Shown: in pieces, positions 12,561 to 25,800 of the stretch
How the letters are laid out: each line of letters opens with the position of its first letter
Position numbering within the stretch: the stretch's first letter is position 1
Assembly: GCA_021399445.1 (NCBI GenBank)
Contig: JAJTUQ010000002.1
Span: 310,001-374,000, forward strand
DNA from: Xylogone sp. PMI_703
Lineage: Eukaryota > Ascomycota > Leotiomycetes
DNA length: 64,000 nt
Reading direction: 5' to 3'
Notes under the pieces: generated by a model
Told to the model about the DNA's origin: nothing
Seen by the model: the letters and a program-made list of their open reading frames with translations, nothing else
The model's database searches: none
Translations under genes and position numbers: made by a program

Positions 12561-13493
12561 TGCGATTGTGCAAAGTAGCAAAAGGCGTAAAGTCAAACAG
12601 ACGTCGTGATCGAGTACGGTATGGGTTCACTCGGTTGGAGGTTCGTTTGCGCGTTTGTTGTCCGGCGCGTACAAAAATGGATCGAGTCTCCTATGATTTC
12701 TGCATAGCCAGGAGTCGCTCACACCCTCAAATATCGCGTCGCAAATATGCGTATTGGCCGCCGAGCTATATGCAATATCCGATAGCAGTAGTGGAGGTGG
12801 ATTGTTCTTGCGATGTCGTTGCGGGGAGGTCAGGAAGGTGCAAACAACAAACCGGTGGCTGGTTAGTCCAATTCCCCATGCATACCATAAAATCCAGGCA
12901 CTCAGCGTTGAGGCAGGGGTTTAGGGGAGAAGTTTATTCTATCACGTGATACTAGATCTAGTACTCCGATTGCTATCGGACCCAACTATGGGAGTAGCGT
13001 AGCGGTGAATCTGGGGTACTCTGCATATATTCCAGGAGAATAATATGTCGCAGCTAGAATTGTACTTTATGAAGTATCTATTTTGTAGAGAATTTAATTC
13101 AACGGACGAATTATTGGATGCACACCCTTTGTATGCAATACCGCAATTGTTAAAAGCCCCTGGAACTGTTTTCGGCGAATGCACAGCAGGGGTCCGAACA
13201 CCATTCCAGCTTCCGCCAAGCTAATAATTGGGTTTCATCTGGGGAAAATATCGCGGACACGTATTTGTATGCCGGATCATAAAATTCAACACTCAAGTTT
13301 ACTTTTCAATATTCCACTCTTCCGGCTGCAGATACCCCCTTAGCTCCTGCAGTTGGCGGGCTGTTTTTTAATTACTTTTTCCTCCTCTGCGACATCCTTG
13401 ATCGAGGCTTACACTGTATGCCTCAGCGCTAGGGGAAATCGACGTAGCAGCTGTTGCTGCTCGTACAGCGTGGGCAACGGCAGAAGGAAGGAT
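12561..13493. other. Divergent promoter region RAD21/PMR1
   Basis: About 930 bases separate two divergent start codons and should hold both promoters and 5' UTRs. Short frames on both strands lack protein-like composition. CGCG-containing hexamers occur near RAD21 (for example around 12,650), but no perfect ACGCGT was noted there. Confidence 0.5.
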
Positions 13494-16400
13494 ATGGCGT
13501 GGTCAAATCTATCACGCTCTAAAAGCCCAGCTGATGGATCTATATTGCCATTGACCAACGTCCCCTCCTTCAATGGAGTCACAGAACAAGGTCGGACGGA
13601 TTCGCGAGACCGTGGCAGGGATAGAAGTCGTCATTCGCGCTCTCCTTCTGCAATTTCTAAGGTACACTGGTCCTTAGGTCAATCCACCTCTTCCTGCTAA
13701 TGTTAATATAGTCGCTTGCTGCCGAATATGCAAGCTTAACACCCGGCGAGGCTGCTACTCGACTACAAACCTCCCTCACCTCTGGTCTTTCACCTGCAGA
13801 AGCCCTCTCCAGACTACATGATATAGGACCGAATGAGCTCCCTCATGAAGAACCCGAACCGCTGTGGTTACGATTTCTAAAACAGTTTAAAGAGCCACTG
13901 ATCATCCTATTACTCTGTTCGGCAGGTGCCTCCGTCCTCGTTGGAAATAAAGATGACGCTATCAGTATCTCTGTTGCGGTCACAATTGTTGTCTCCGTTG
14001 GGTTCATACAAGAGTATAGGTCTGAGAAGTCAATTGAAGCACTCAATCATCTGGTTCCTAACCATGCCCACTTGATTCGAGGGGCTCCCAGGAATACTAG
14101 TGGCAGGGGAAAGTCGTGGCCACCTACTACGGCGGAATTGTCTGATAGCGATTCGATCACCGATTCGGCAAACGAAGATTCTGATGTTGCTGCTGAGCGA
14201 GCATCCAGTAAAGTCATGGCTGCGCAGCTAGTTCCTGGTGATTTGGTGCTATTCACCACTGGCGATCGGATACCTGCAGATATTCGAGTAACAAAAGCGG
14301 CTGACCTAACAATTGATGTGTCCAATTTGACGGGTGAAAATAAACCAGTGAGAATCACTGCGGAGGGAAAGCAAAGAAGAGGTCTAGCGGACTCTGGAAG
14401 AGGTAATAGCAATTTGGAGCTGCCAGCTGATGTAGATACGAACACCAGCAACACTACGAATATTGCCTATATGGGCACTCTTGTTAGATCGGGACATGGC
14501 CAAGGAATTGTTTATGCTACTGGCGGTAAAACTCACTTTGGAACCATCGCAGCAAGCGTTTCAGAAACTGAAAGCCCTCGTACGCCATTACAACTATCGA
14601 TGGATACGCTGGGTTCGCAATTAAGCCAGGCTTCTTTTGTCATAATTGCTGTCATATCTCTTTTTGGTTGGTTTCAAGGCAAAGGCTTGTTGGAAATATT
14701 TACCATATCGATCTCGCTAGCTGTAGCGGCAATTCCTGAAGGGCTTCCTATCATTGTCACCGTAACGCTGGCATTGGGAGTACATCGCATGGCCCGACAT
14801 AATGCTATAGTACGAAAAATGCCTAGCGTCGAAACCCTTGGATCAGTCAATGTGGTCTGCAGCGATAAAACCGGTAAGTATCGTATAAAATTTCCCAATA
14901 AAACGTCCTAATGTAGCTTAGGGACTCTCACAATGAACCATATGTCATGTACAAAAATGTGGTATATCGGTGCTCCAGCTCCAATAGCAGTGAACGAGGA
15001 GATTGTCGAGGCAGAGCCTGATACAGTGATGCGACGTATACTCCGAATTGGAAATATCGCCAATAATGCTCGACTTACCCGTTTACACTCTCACGATACT
15101 CCTTCAGCATCTTCAATAGCAATCCTCTCCTCTACCCAGATGGAGACCCCTGGACATGTCATCCGTAGCAGATGGGTAGGTCAACCTACCGATGTAGCAA
15201 TGCTTGATATGCTCGATCGGTTCAAGGAGCATGATGTTAGAGATAATCTTGGACATCGCATTGGGGAGACACCATTCAGCTCGGAAAGAAAATGGATGGG
15301 TGTGACGATAGGAGACAGTATCAGCGAAATTGGAGGCTACACTGGGGGAAAAGAGATCGCATATATCAAGGGTGCCGCCGACCGTATCCTCAGTAGATGT
15401 GATACCTACCTTACTCGAGATGGCCAAGAGGTGCCTCTAGATGCTTCAAGACGACAAGAGATATTGAACGCTGCCGAAAGACTAGCTGAGGATGGCCTTC
15501 GGGTCCTTGGGTTTGCCAGCGGGCCTGTAACTCGCAATACTAAGTCCAGTAGAAACGGTACCCCTATTGCCTCAACTCCTGACCTACATGTATCTCATAA
15601 TGAGGATGTGTATAAAAGTTTAACTTTTGCAGGTCTGGTTGGCATGAGTGATCCCCCAAGACCCGGTGTTCAGCAATCCATTAAACGTCTTCTTCGAGGC
15701 GGGGTCAAAGTTATGATGATCACCGGAGACGCAGAAACAACTGCTCTTGCAATTGGAAAGAATCTAGGAATGACTATCGCCACTCCACGTGAACATACGG
15801 AAAATTCGGTTGCAGTAAAACCAGTTCTACGAGGAGACGAGATTGATGAAATGACCGATGTAGAGCTCGAAGCTGCGATTGCCAACACTTCTATATTTGC
15901 AAGAACAACGCCAGACCACAAAATGAGAATCATTGCAGCTTTACAAGCTCGCGGGGACATCGTTGCTATGACAGGAGATGGAGTAAATGATGCCCCTGCC
16001 TTGAAAAAGGCTGATATTGGTATATCTATGGGAGTCCAAGGTACTGATGTTGCCAAGGAAGCTGCCGATATGATTTTGACTGATGATGATTTCTCAACCA
16101 TTCTACACGCAATTGAAGAAGGAAAGGGGATATTCAACAATATTCAGAATTTCTTAACGTTTCAGCTAAGCACTAGCGCCGCTGCTCTAAGTCTGGTGTT
16201 TTTCTGCACGTGTTTAGGGTTCAAGAATCCTCTGAACGCGATGCAGATTCTATGGATTAGTAAGTGACGCCCTTGAGGGAATTAACCACAAGATCTAATG
16301 TATCCAGATATTATTATGGATGGCCCTCCAGCTCAGTCACTCGGAGTTGAGCCTGTAGACCCAGACGTCATGAGTCGGCCGCCTCGAAGGCGTAATGCCC

Positions 16401-16846
16401 CAGTCTTGACGAGGGCGCTCATCAGTCGTGTACTTACATCAGCAGCAATCATAATGTGTGGAACTATGCTAGTATACACACATGAGATGCTTACAGACGG
16501 CGAGGTCACTAAAAGAGATACAACTATGACATTTACCTGTTTTGTGCTTTTTGATATGTTCAATGCGCTAAACTGTCGTTCGGAGTCCAAATCTATTCTA
16601 AGAGGAGAGATTGGGCTTTTTTCAAATAGTTTATTCAACTGGGCTGTATCGCTCAGTCTATGTGGGCAAATCCTAGTCATCTACTTCCCTTGGCTTCAAG
16701 AAGTTTTTCAGACTGAAGCTCTCGGGCTTACCGATTTAATTGGCTTGGTTATGTTAACAAGCACTGTGTTTTGGGCGGATGAAGCAAGGAAATGGTGGAA
16801 GAGCAGAGGAAGAACACTTGGAAGCGGGTATAGCCAAGCTGTGTAA
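13494..16846 (+). CDS. PMR1: Golgi P-type Ca2+/Mn2+-ATPase (SPCA/Pmr1)
   Basis: Exons 13494-13661, 13712-14873, 14922-16259 and 16308-16846 give 1068 residues. The order is: Ser/Arg-rich N-terminus; cation-ATPase N domain; actuator TGE motif (NLTGENKP); AAIPEGLP in helix 4; the phosphorylation site SDKTGTLT with Asp at about residue 441, whose Gly codon is split by an intron; the hinge [18 protein letters not shown]; then the C-terminal helices beginning [18 protein letters not shown]. This is the secretory-pathway ATPase family that loads the Golgi with Ca2+ and Mn2+. The start ATG at 13494 is the first Met in a frame open further upstream. COG4, another Golgi gene, begins 234 bases downstream on the same strand. 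Confidence 0.94.
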
Positions 16847-17080
16847 TGATTGCATAAGATACGGTCATGCTGTACAAATATCTGGATACCATAGAATTTT
16901 TAGATAATGAAGAGTAACTTGAAGCCATATTCATGGATTCGACTTGGGTGAGTTTGTTGACATTGTCGTATATAAAATCTCGCTTAGTAACCATAAGGAT
17001 ACCGTAAACGCCTGAAGAGACACGACGCATCCTAGAGGTCCGTCATATCTTTTAACTTTACCCCATGACGACCTCAACAA

Positions 17081-19553
17081 ATGCCTCCAAACGGCCTCCC
17101 AAATGGTGCCTCTACAATACCATCCCACCCTTCTCGCAACGCCGATGACCAAATCTCTCAACATGGCATTTACGACGCTGCATCCGTTGCCGCAATAAGA
17201 ACAGCTCTAGCTGCGCTCCATACCCGTGAAACAGCTATTACCAACCGTCTACAAGATCTCATATCCTCTCAAGCATCTCTCTCACGAGATCTGGGTCGGC
17301 TCGACCTCTTACGTGCCCATCTAGGAGTCCAAGCTGTTGCGACCCACACAATTAGCAATGATATGCTTGACAATGCCGCCTCGACAGCAGCAGCTCTTAG
17401 CTCTAAAGTCAAAACCTTAGACTTGGAAAAAAAGCATGTCGAGGAAACGTTATCAGTAGTGGAGCAAGTTGCAGAGCTAAAAGCCTGCGTACAAGGTGTT
17501 GTAGGTAGTATGGGAGCACCACAGGACTGGGAGGCTGCAGCGGGGTATATTGCACGTGCAAGGAAGATCCCAAAGAACGTTATAGAGGGCCAATTTGCAT
17601 CGAAGACGGTTCCTAGTGTAGAAGTTCCAGAGGCGCCCAGCGTAACACTTGAGAATGCAAAAGAGAGCTTGTGTGGACTGTTCTTGCGGGAGTTTGAGAA
17701 AGCGGCGGCCGAGGGAGACGGAGCCAGGGTCACAAGGTTCTTCAAGCTGTTTCCACTCATTGGGCGAGAAGTAGAAGGATTGGATGTTTATGGACGTTAC
17801 GTCTGTCAAGGCGTAGCAGGAACTGCAAGAAAGAATTTGAAGGAGGGGACAGCAGGAAGTGGACGCAAAGAGGGGTTCTTTTATGCTAATGCATTGACAA
17901 AACTATTCGAGCATATTGCACAAATTGTGGAAGGACATGGCGGGTTAGTTGAAAGGCACTATGGCTCTGGAAAGATGGTCAAAGTTATTGAGAGGCTACA
18001 GATGGAAGCTGATGTTCAGGGTGGAATAGTTTTGGACACCTGGGGAGATGAGCGTAACGTCGATAGACGTCTAACGGACGTGAAGAGCTACCCATTCTCA
18101 TTCCTAGTCCATAGCTTCCTACCAACACAGAGATCATCGGGCACTCCTCGCTCAAACTCGCCAGCTGTCGGAGGGACTGCAAATAGCCGAAATAGTGAGG
18201 ACGAAGGTGTCGACATGAAGGAAGTAGATGCTCTACTAAGTGAAACTGCAGTCATGCTGGGGCGTTGGTCTCTATACTCACGCTTTCTGAGCGCAAAATG
18301 CAGAGTGAGTCTGTTATGCCAAAGTTCCCTAACTAGACTAATTTTCCACATAGGACCCAGTTCTCGGACCTGAAGATCCACTTACCATGCCTGATTTGCT
18401 GATCAAATCAGCTCTGAACCGTAAAATTGCTGCTCGATTAACGGAGCCTTTTAATATAATGACTACTTTCTTCTTCCGACGATCTGTTGAAAAGGCCTTC
18501 CAGCTCGACGAAGCTCCGACAGGTCTATCTCTCAATCCCTCAAAGCAACTAGATGGCAACCCTCCCTATATTATATCTGCGGTTGACGATGTGATGTACA
18601 TTGTAAACACGGTTCTTCAGCGGTCAATATCAACATCACAGCGAGACGTCATTGCTTCAGTTATTCCTGCGGTTGGCCGGGTGTTAGGCTCCGATTTCGT
18701 TGGAATGATTCAACGGAAGATGCGGGATGAATCATACCCTAAGCCTGTTATTCAGGGGGGCTTTTCTCCAGAAGATAAAATAATATCTTTCATTGTCTTA
18801 ATCAACAGCCTCGATGTCTCCAATGAATATGTCGGGCGCATCGTCTCCTCTCGATTGTCCGAATCCACGCAAACGAATGGTCACAAGGTTGCTTCTACTG
18901 CTAATAATAGTTCATTAGACGATCTTTTCCCATTCGACCATGACTCCACGTTTGTAGGACACGCTTTAGAAACTCTCAACGCCTCGTTCACTTCAAAGAC
19001 ATCCGAGTTACTCAATGATGGTTTACATGTTATGTTCAACCAGGTTATCAAACCACGTCTTCGTCCTGTTTTAAGCGATACTTTCAGGGATGTAGATTAC
19101 TCGTTGACAGAGGAAGACCTGCAAGAAATTGCACGCCAGAACGATGAGGATGACGAGACCATTATGGACTTAATTTCTCGCCGATTCGAACATTCATGGG
19201 ATATGCTGATGAAACCGATCCAGCGGATCATGACCGAGCGGTGTTTCAACACATTGCTAGAGCAAACCGCGAAGTATCTGTCTCGTGTCCTAGAGAAACG
19301 GATCTGGAGCTTTTCTGGTAAAATGAACGCATTTGGTGCTACAAGGATGGAGAGAGACTTTTCCGGCATTATTGGTGTAGTAGCAAGAGGAGGAAAATAC
19401 AGTCTTAGAGACGTGTTCGCCAAGATTTCTCAGATCGGCATGGTCGTTAATATGGATGACGAGGAATGGGAAGCTATTAATGGAAGTGATGACATGGAAT
19501 GGGTTCTTAGCAAAGAGGAGAGACTTAAGGCAAGGGTAATGGTCAGAGACTGA
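17081..19553 (+). CDS. COG4: Conserved oligomeric Golgi complex subunit 4
   Basis: Exons 17081-18304 and 18354-19553 give 807 residues. The N-terminal ~170 residues form the heptad-rich COG4 coiled-coil region (HTRETAITNRLQDLISSQ onward). The middle carries the RFFKLFPLIGREVEGLDVYG segment typical of COG4, and the C-terminal half is helical, with ETLNASFTSKTSELLNDG and later CFNTLLEQTAKYLSRVLEK. The protein is part of the COG tether that keeps Golgi glycosylation enzymes in place by retrograde vesicle capture. Length agrees with fungal and animal COG4. The intron at 18305-18353 restores a continuous DPVLGPEDPLTMPDLL junction. Confidence 0.93.
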
Positions 19554-19897
19554 GGAGCTTAGGCACCGGAGGCTAATATAGGATTCATTGCGAGTCTGGT
19601 TCGAGAACGTTTTACGCCATAAATAGGGACCGTCTTTGGCATCCTTACTTTAAGTACAATACCCCAGCATCTGGTCCACGGCTTCTTTCCTACACAGAAA
19701 AGCATCTCAAAAGTCCAAAATTTATCGAGCCATCAAATTTCATGTGACATCCCCTCGACTCCTAAGCCTATTTCGCATATTCTGCCACTCTCACCGCTAA
19801 CCCCCACCAAAATATTACCAAAATTATTACGCCATGAGCGTGCCTCAACATATTGCTCCCCTTTATACCTCGGTCATCCGTTCTCATAATATAAGAG
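19554..19897. other. Short intergenic region, no gene seen
   Basis: About 340 bases between COG4 and RMT2 on the same strand. It presumably holds the COG4 3' UTR and the RMT2 promoter. No further signal. Confidence 0.5.
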
Positions 19898-21199
19898 ATG
19901 AATGACCCGGAATTTAATGTGGAAGTCGACACGACGACCCAGGAAATTCTCCTTGCTGCCTTACATCACGACCTCAAAGCTCTAAAGCCATATCTACGTA
20001 CTCCAGGAAATGCGAATGTTCAAGACCCAGAAACGGGGTACACGCCTCTACATGCAGCCGTCGCTGCGTGTGGCGCTGCTAAGGGACAATCCTCTACAAA
20101 TGGAGGCTCAACTGAAGGAGTAAACGGAGGCTCCCAAGCCGGAAACTCCACCGAGCAGGTGGAAGAGGATGTTGATACTGAAGCTGCTAAAGCTACTATT
20201 CAAGAATTATTCCTTTCAGGAGCTATATGGAATGATATTGATATGAATAACGAGACACCAGGATGTCTTGCGTGGAGACTTGGACAGAAGGAATTGTATG
20301 ATTTAATTGTTGATGCCGGTGTTCGTGCTGAGATTCTCCTAAATTTAATGGGCGGCTACGAGGAACTCCGTGATGAAGATGATGAAGATCAGGATGAGGT
20401 CACAGAAGCGACGCAGCAGCCTTCAGGAGATCAAACCAATGGAAGTGCTACTACAGAAGACAATACGCAGGTCGAAACTAAAACGGATGTCAATTCCAAA
20501 GATTACTTAGCATCAGATCTAACGTTTACATCGGACAAACTTCTAGATGCCGATGCTAATGGCGTAATGATGGCTTGGGAAACAGATATTATGCGTCGCT
20601 CAGTTGATCTCTTACTCCCCAACCGTACACCCGGAGCACGTATTCTGAACATCGGTTTTGGTATGGGTATCATCGACCGTGAATTTGCAAGTACCTCTCC
20701 AAGGTCCCATCATATCGTTGAAGCACATCCAGCTGTGTTGGCTAAGATTAAGGAAGAAGGCTCACCCTTAGGATTCGGGAGCTCGTGGGAAGCATCGGCA
20801 CCCGAAGGGGGGAAATATGTTGTTCATGAAGGGCGATGGCAAGAGGTCTTGCCAAAGTTATTAGAGGACGGAGAGACATTTGATGTTATTTACTTTGATA
20901 CTTTTGGGGAGGACTATTCGCAACTAAAGACCTTCTTCTCCGAGTTTGTTCTTGGGCTGATGGACTCGGATGGTAGGTTTGGCTTTTTCAACGGCTTAGG
21001 TGCCGACCGAAGGGTGTGTTATGATGTCTACTGTAAGGTCGTAGAGTTAGACCTATTTGATGCAGGTCTCGATATTGAATGGCATGATGTTGAAGTACAG
21101 GGGTTAGGAGAAGAGTCTGAGGGCGAATGGAAGGGTGTCCGGAGAAGGTACTGGACTCTTGATAAGTACCGCTTGCCTATCTGTACTTTTATGGGCTAG
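19898..21199 (+). CDS. RMT2: Protein arginine (delta-N) methyltransferase Rmt2
   Basis: Single exon, 433 residues. The N-terminus carries ankyrin-like repeats (PETGYTPLHAAVAACG; then ETPGCLAWRLGQKELYDLIV). They are interrupted by a Gly/Ser/Asn-rich insert (SSTNGGSTEGVNGGSQAG) and followed by an acidic linker around residues 155-200. The C-terminal half is the class I AdoMet methyltransferase fold: ILNIGFGMGIIDREF, EAHP, YFDTFGEDYSQLK and FFNGLGADRR. Fungal Rmt2 methylates the delta nitrogen of an arginine in ribosomal protein L12. The architecture and size match that family, so the assignment is secure. Confidence 0.94.
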   Translation: MNDPEFNVEVDTTTQEILLAALHHDLKALKPYLRTPGNANVQDPETGYTPLHAAVAACGAAKGQSSTNGGSTEGVNGGSQAGNSTEQVEEDVDTEAAKATIQELFLSGAIWNDIDMNNETPGCLAWRLGQKELYDLIVDAGVRAEILLNLMGGYEELRDEDDEDQDEVTEATQQPSGDQTNGSATTEDNTQVETKTDVNSKDYLASDLTFTSDKLLDADANGVMMAWETDIMRRSVDLLLPNRTPGARILNIGFGMGIIDREFASTSPRSHHIVEAHPAVLAKIKEEGSPLGFGSSWEASAPEGGKYVVHEGRWQEVLPKLLEDGETFDVIYFDTFGEDYSQLKTFFSEFVLGLMDSDGRFGFFNGLGADRRVCYDVYCKVVELDLFDAGLDIEWHDVEVQGLGEESEGEWKGVRRRYWTLDKYRLPICTFMG

Positions 21200-21401
21200 A
21201 ACTAGCCACAATTTTTGACGATACCACATATTATACCTGTCGATTATGTTATAGCACATTCGAATTCATTGTATATAGCTATAACTTTCCTCACATTCCT
21301 TCCAGACATATTATCTTGAAGGAGAAGATCCAGCACCATCTAGGGCATATTTTTTCTTACCATGATGAGACTATAAGGTTTAGGATTATGGCTCCGCAAT
21401 T

Positions 21402-23047
21402 TCAAGACTTATAGTTTTCAACATGCTTAATGCCGCAGAGGTTGCCTTCGCCCACGCGCTTGAGGGTTAGAGCTGCAATCAGAGCCGCACCAACACCAGA
21501 GCCATCTTCAGCTGCTAACACCTCGATCGGGTCTTCCTCTTTGGAATTCTTCTTGTCGGGCCAATCTAAAATCTCACGCAGAGCTTGTGCTCCTCGGGCT
21601 TTAAAATGAGGATACTTGTTGAAAACAGAGCCATCTGCTCCCACGTGGCAAGTTTTATATCCCTTCTTCTTTGCAATTGCTGCTACTCCGCATGCAGACA
21701 GTCGTGCGGCTCGAGTCCCAATTAATTCAGCAAGGCGACGAATAAGCTCAAGTTCAGAATGTGTAGTCTTCAGGCCCAGCTTAGCCTTGAAAAGATCTTC
21801 AGTCTCGGAAAGATTCTCAAAAGGATCTCTATATTTTGCATCAGCAGCTTGTCCCCAACATTGCACTGGAAATTATTGAGCTTACTCTTCGATCATCGAA
21901 AGGAAAGATGAATCTAATGTGTAGGGTTTCTTGAGCTTGCTGATATCTTGACCCTCAAACATAGCAACATCCTCTTTTTCATGTAGGTCAACAAGAACAA
22001 GTCTAAAAATCTCGCCCAGGTATAGACCTGCAATCATTTTCTCGAAAGCTTGTTGGCCAGGTCTTGGGGAATCCTTATCAATGATGATATCATACGGAGT
22101 TCGTGGCAAAACCTTGTGTTCATTGTCAAAAGCACCCCATTCACAGTTAATTGCCATTGGAGTATCGGGTGGAAGGTTCATATGTGCCAACTTAGGAATT
22201 GACCCACAGTCCTCCATGTAGGCAGCGTTACAACCAGTCCCGAAGATACAGCCTATCTTCATCGACGTATCAGTGTATGCGGAAGCAATCAGAGTTCCGG
22301 TAGTGTCATTGATAAGGGCAGTGAGTTTGATTGGGACTCCCTGTGTTATTGTAAGTCTTGAGTAGCATAGAGGGTTAGAAGAGCCATACCCTTTTGGCCA
22401 GAGCAGCTTCAAACATTGGCACAACATCTTGGCCTTCTACACCATCAATGTCAAATCCTTTGGTCCATCTTTGCAGAATTCCCTGATCTATGTAATTTTG
22501 AGTTGCTGGATAAGAGAAAGTGAAACCCAATGGAAGCTTATCAATCTTCTCGTCGGCATGGTGAGTCTCGATGAACTGTTGTAAGCAATCTGCAATATAT
22601 TCCCACAGTTCTTCCGCATCGCCAGTCTTTAACTCTTCCGGCATTCGGTATTTGGATTGAATGATGTCGAATTCCGATTTTTGATCAGTTAGAATGATCT
22701 CACACACTCTTAGATTTGTTCCTCCCATATCCAGTGCGAGGAAAGTCCCAGTTTCATATCCAGTAGGGAATGACATAACCCACGTAGGGTTCATCGGCTA
22801 TACCCGGTCAGCATGACGACTGAGATAAGAATTTGTAATAGATTTGGAACTCACAATACTACCACCTTCAACCGTCAAGCCTAGTTAGATGTTAGCAGTG
22901 GTAGGTGGTCATATTCTAGGGATGGTGACCTTTAGTAAGCTCAGAGACAAAATGATCACTGATCTCCTTGAGTTTCTCCTTAGGCACGGTAAAAAGCTCT
23001 TCAAGCTTCGAGATCTGCGCCAACATAGATTTCGGGACATCCGCCAT
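21402..23047 (-). CDS. Hexokinase
   Basis: Five exons (23047-22930, 22880-22855, 22797-22390, 22340-21886, 21828-21402) join to 477 residues. Motifs are the phosphate-1 loop LALDMGGTNLRV, the hexokinase signature LGFTFSYPATQ, the NDTTGTLIASAY catalytic Asp region, FGTGCNAAYME, the SMIEEDPFENLSET joint and the C-terminal ATP loop GADGSVFNKYPHF. It phosphorylates glucose, fructose or mannose in the cytosol and may double as a sugar sensor. FSYP rather than FSFP points to hexokinase rather than glucokinase. The second exon is only 26 nt and encodes GLTVEGGSI together with one base from exon 1. The gene is convergent with RMT2 and divergent from OST1. Confidence 0.95.
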
Positions 23048-24186
23048 TGAACCTAGCATGTTCTATTAGCTTATCTAGATTATCGTAAAACTCATCCATA
23101 AAATATCCTGTTAACCGTATACGATTATATAAAACGTTCAATGAAAAAGAAGAAAAGTTTGAAGCACGAGGGAATGAAATCGTTTACTCTCAGATTTGCA
23201 GGTTAGAACAAATCTCCTATATAGGTGCTCACTTGAGATTGAGTATATTAAGATAAATAGTAGAAGGAACACTGCTGATATAGGATTCCAAAGTTGGATA
23301 TTGAGAGACAAAATCAATATACGTTGATCCTGATAGAACCAAACTTTAGTGTGGACCGATGGAATAATTGCAGCCGGTACACTAAATGGTCAAGATAGAA
23401 AAGCATAATTTCAACACAACAATATAATCTAAGAAACTGTGATTAGATTTGTGCGCTAAGGTCATTTTTAACATGACATCCGAACTTTTGAGCTTATCCT
23501 GCGCGCTATCACATAGCGGACGTTCTCAAGAGATATTTGACTCTCCCAGCCTATGCATTTCAACTCCGATAGGAGAATATCAAGCAAAAAGCAGAGCTGG
23601 CAGTTGCAAGCAGAATAAGTCTGACTATCATAACACTCACCCTTTCGCGAAGGCGGCTTTCTTGGACCAAGCCCAACCATGTTTACTGAATTTGAAGTAA
23701 ATGAAGCTTAAATAATAAAAGGGCGTATATCAAGTAAATGAGTTTATCAGATAATAGCAGAGAATACGTAAATGAGAGGCAATTTTTCGAACAATTGAAT
23801 TACGATGACTCTCTTTTAGATTTTTCTTGCGAGAAAAGGGTTGAGGATCTATGTCATCACATTCTTTGAGGGGCTAGGTGGGGTTGAGAGCTACCCCTGC
23901 AACAGCCCTCGCCACCTCTGTGGCTTGATTATCTTTGCCTTAGTCACTTGATTATCTCACCTTCTGGCATGTGCGCGTCTGATCGCCCCGTAAAGTTATA
24001 CGCGCGTCTACAAAATTTGCCAAGTCGCGGCTAAGCTGCCAGAGGACACCTTGAGCGTTTGAGCTCGATCCCCAAGTACCGTTCGGGACCCTTCTGTTGG
24101 CTGTCAAACATCCACAATTGCCTTATTGAAGGGATTGTTTTACGTCTTCCTCGTATAAAGAGGCTGGACTGCTTTTGGTCTTCAAG
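23048..24186. other. Divergent promoter region hexokinase/OST1
   Basis: About 1.1 kb between two divergent starts. It is A+T-rich near the hexokinase start and more mixed near OST1. The frames at 23449-23700 overlap on both strands and are not protein-like. No RNA gene was recognised. Confidence 0.5.
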
Positions 24187-25800
24187 ATGAAGCCCATTGC
24201 ATTCGCAGCAGCAGTTCTGTTGGGCTATGCCTCAACAGCTATCTCTGCAACAGACAAGGCCAACGTCACCAAGCCAGCAATTTCCAAACAGATTCTCCCC
24301 TCGAATTTCAAACCACCACAGGTCTTCAAGAATGCCAATCTTGTTCACATTATCAACTTAGAGAAGAATTATCCTAAAGAATCTATTAACGTTGTCATTG
24401 AGAATATTGCTAGTACTCCTCAAGATGAGTACTTCCTGCCGTTTGCGTCCGCGCAAATGGAAAAAATCGGGATATTAGAGGTAAAGGACAGGAAGGATCC
24501 AGACTCACCATTATTTGAGGTAGATCCTGTAGAGTTTGATCAAGAAAGGTCCCGTCGCAATTCCATATTCTCCTGTCCCTAGCTAACTTGGCTAAAGTGA
24601 TATCCAATTCTATCGCATTCGTCTTCCAAACGCTCTTGCCCCCGGTGCTCAGCAAACACTTGGCATCAGTTATGCCTTCCTTTCGTCTCTCTCCCCACTC
24701 CCTACGGCAATCAATCAACAGGATCCACAATACTTGATATATGAGTTCTCCGCCTACTGCCCCTCGGCCTATACCACAACGAAACAAAAAACCGAGGTTA
24801 AATTTCCCTCTACAAATATTAAGGAGCATACCATTATCCAAGGCACGGATGATAAGTCAGAATTCCCGCAAAAACAGGGCTCGAAATGGACATACGGGCC
24901 TTTCGGCGAAGTACCAGCTGGTGCAGTTGAACCTGTAGACGTAAGATACGAGTTTACCAAGCCAGTCATCCATGTCTCCAAGCTCGAGAGAGATATCGAA
25001 GTAAGCCATTGGGGTGGAAACGTTGCATTTGAAGAGCGTTATACGCTACACAATCGTGGTGCCAACCTCTCAAAGAATTTTGACCGTGTCGAATGGGCCA
25101 AAAACCAATATTTCAACCCACCGACAACCGCAATTAAACAATTGACATTTCCACTTAAGGTAGGCAGCTTGACACCTTATTTCACAGATGTCATTGGCAA
25201 TGTCTCGACCTCTAGATTTAGAAGCAACAAACGCGAGGCTCTGTTGGAACTCCGACCTCGATACCCAGTCTTCGGTGGATGGAACTATCCATTCCGTGTA
25301 GGATGGGATGCAGATGCACCAAAATTTTTGAGAAAGCTCAAAACCGGCGATAAGTACATCCTGAACGTACCGTTTTTGGAGGGCCCAAAGCAAAGTGAGG
25401 GGATCGTCTACGAAGATGTTGAAGTTAGAGTTATCCTACCTGAGGGCGCAACGTACGTATTATCTTGATCACTTCACCCTCTTAGGTTGCTAAAAGAGCC
25501 CTATGCTAACTTCTGAAAAATAGGAACGTGGCTTTCCACACCACAGTCCCAATTACCTCTAGTAAGATCACGGCTCATAAGACCTTTATGGATACCCTTG
25601 GCCGCACCACCCTTGTTCTCCGGGCGCGCAATTTGATCGATGACATCCGGGATCGCGAATTGATTGTAACATATGATTATTCCTTCTTATCTGGGTTACG
25701 AAAGCCTATGGTTATCTTTGGAAGCATGGTTAGCGTGTTCGTGGCGGCTTGGGTAGTGGGTAACTTGGATACCCGGATCACAGCAAGAAAGACAAACTAG
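24187..25800 (+). CDS. OST1: Oligosaccharyltransferase subunit Ost1 (ribophorin I)
   Basis: Exons 24187-24548, 24598-25452 and 25524-25800 give 497 residues. Residues 1-22 are a signal peptide (MKPIAFAAAVLLGYASTAIS). The lumenal domain has ribophorin I features (YEFSAYCPSAYTT, KWTYGPFGEVPAG, VSHWGGNVAFEERYTLHNRG, RYPVFGGWNYPFRVGW). A single C-terminal membrane helix follows (MVIFGSMVSVFVAAWVV) with a short basic tail. Ost1 is a subunit of the ER complex that transfers the lipid-linked glycan to Asn-X-Ser/Thr sites. The first Met is at 24187; the frame is open four codons upstream from a TTG. The first intron was placed so that EFDQESDIQFYRIRLP is continuous. Confidence 0.93.

Noticed and set aside
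12470..12949. Open frame upstream of PMR1
   Set aside because: It overlaps the RAD21 start and promoter, has random composition and no supporting motif.
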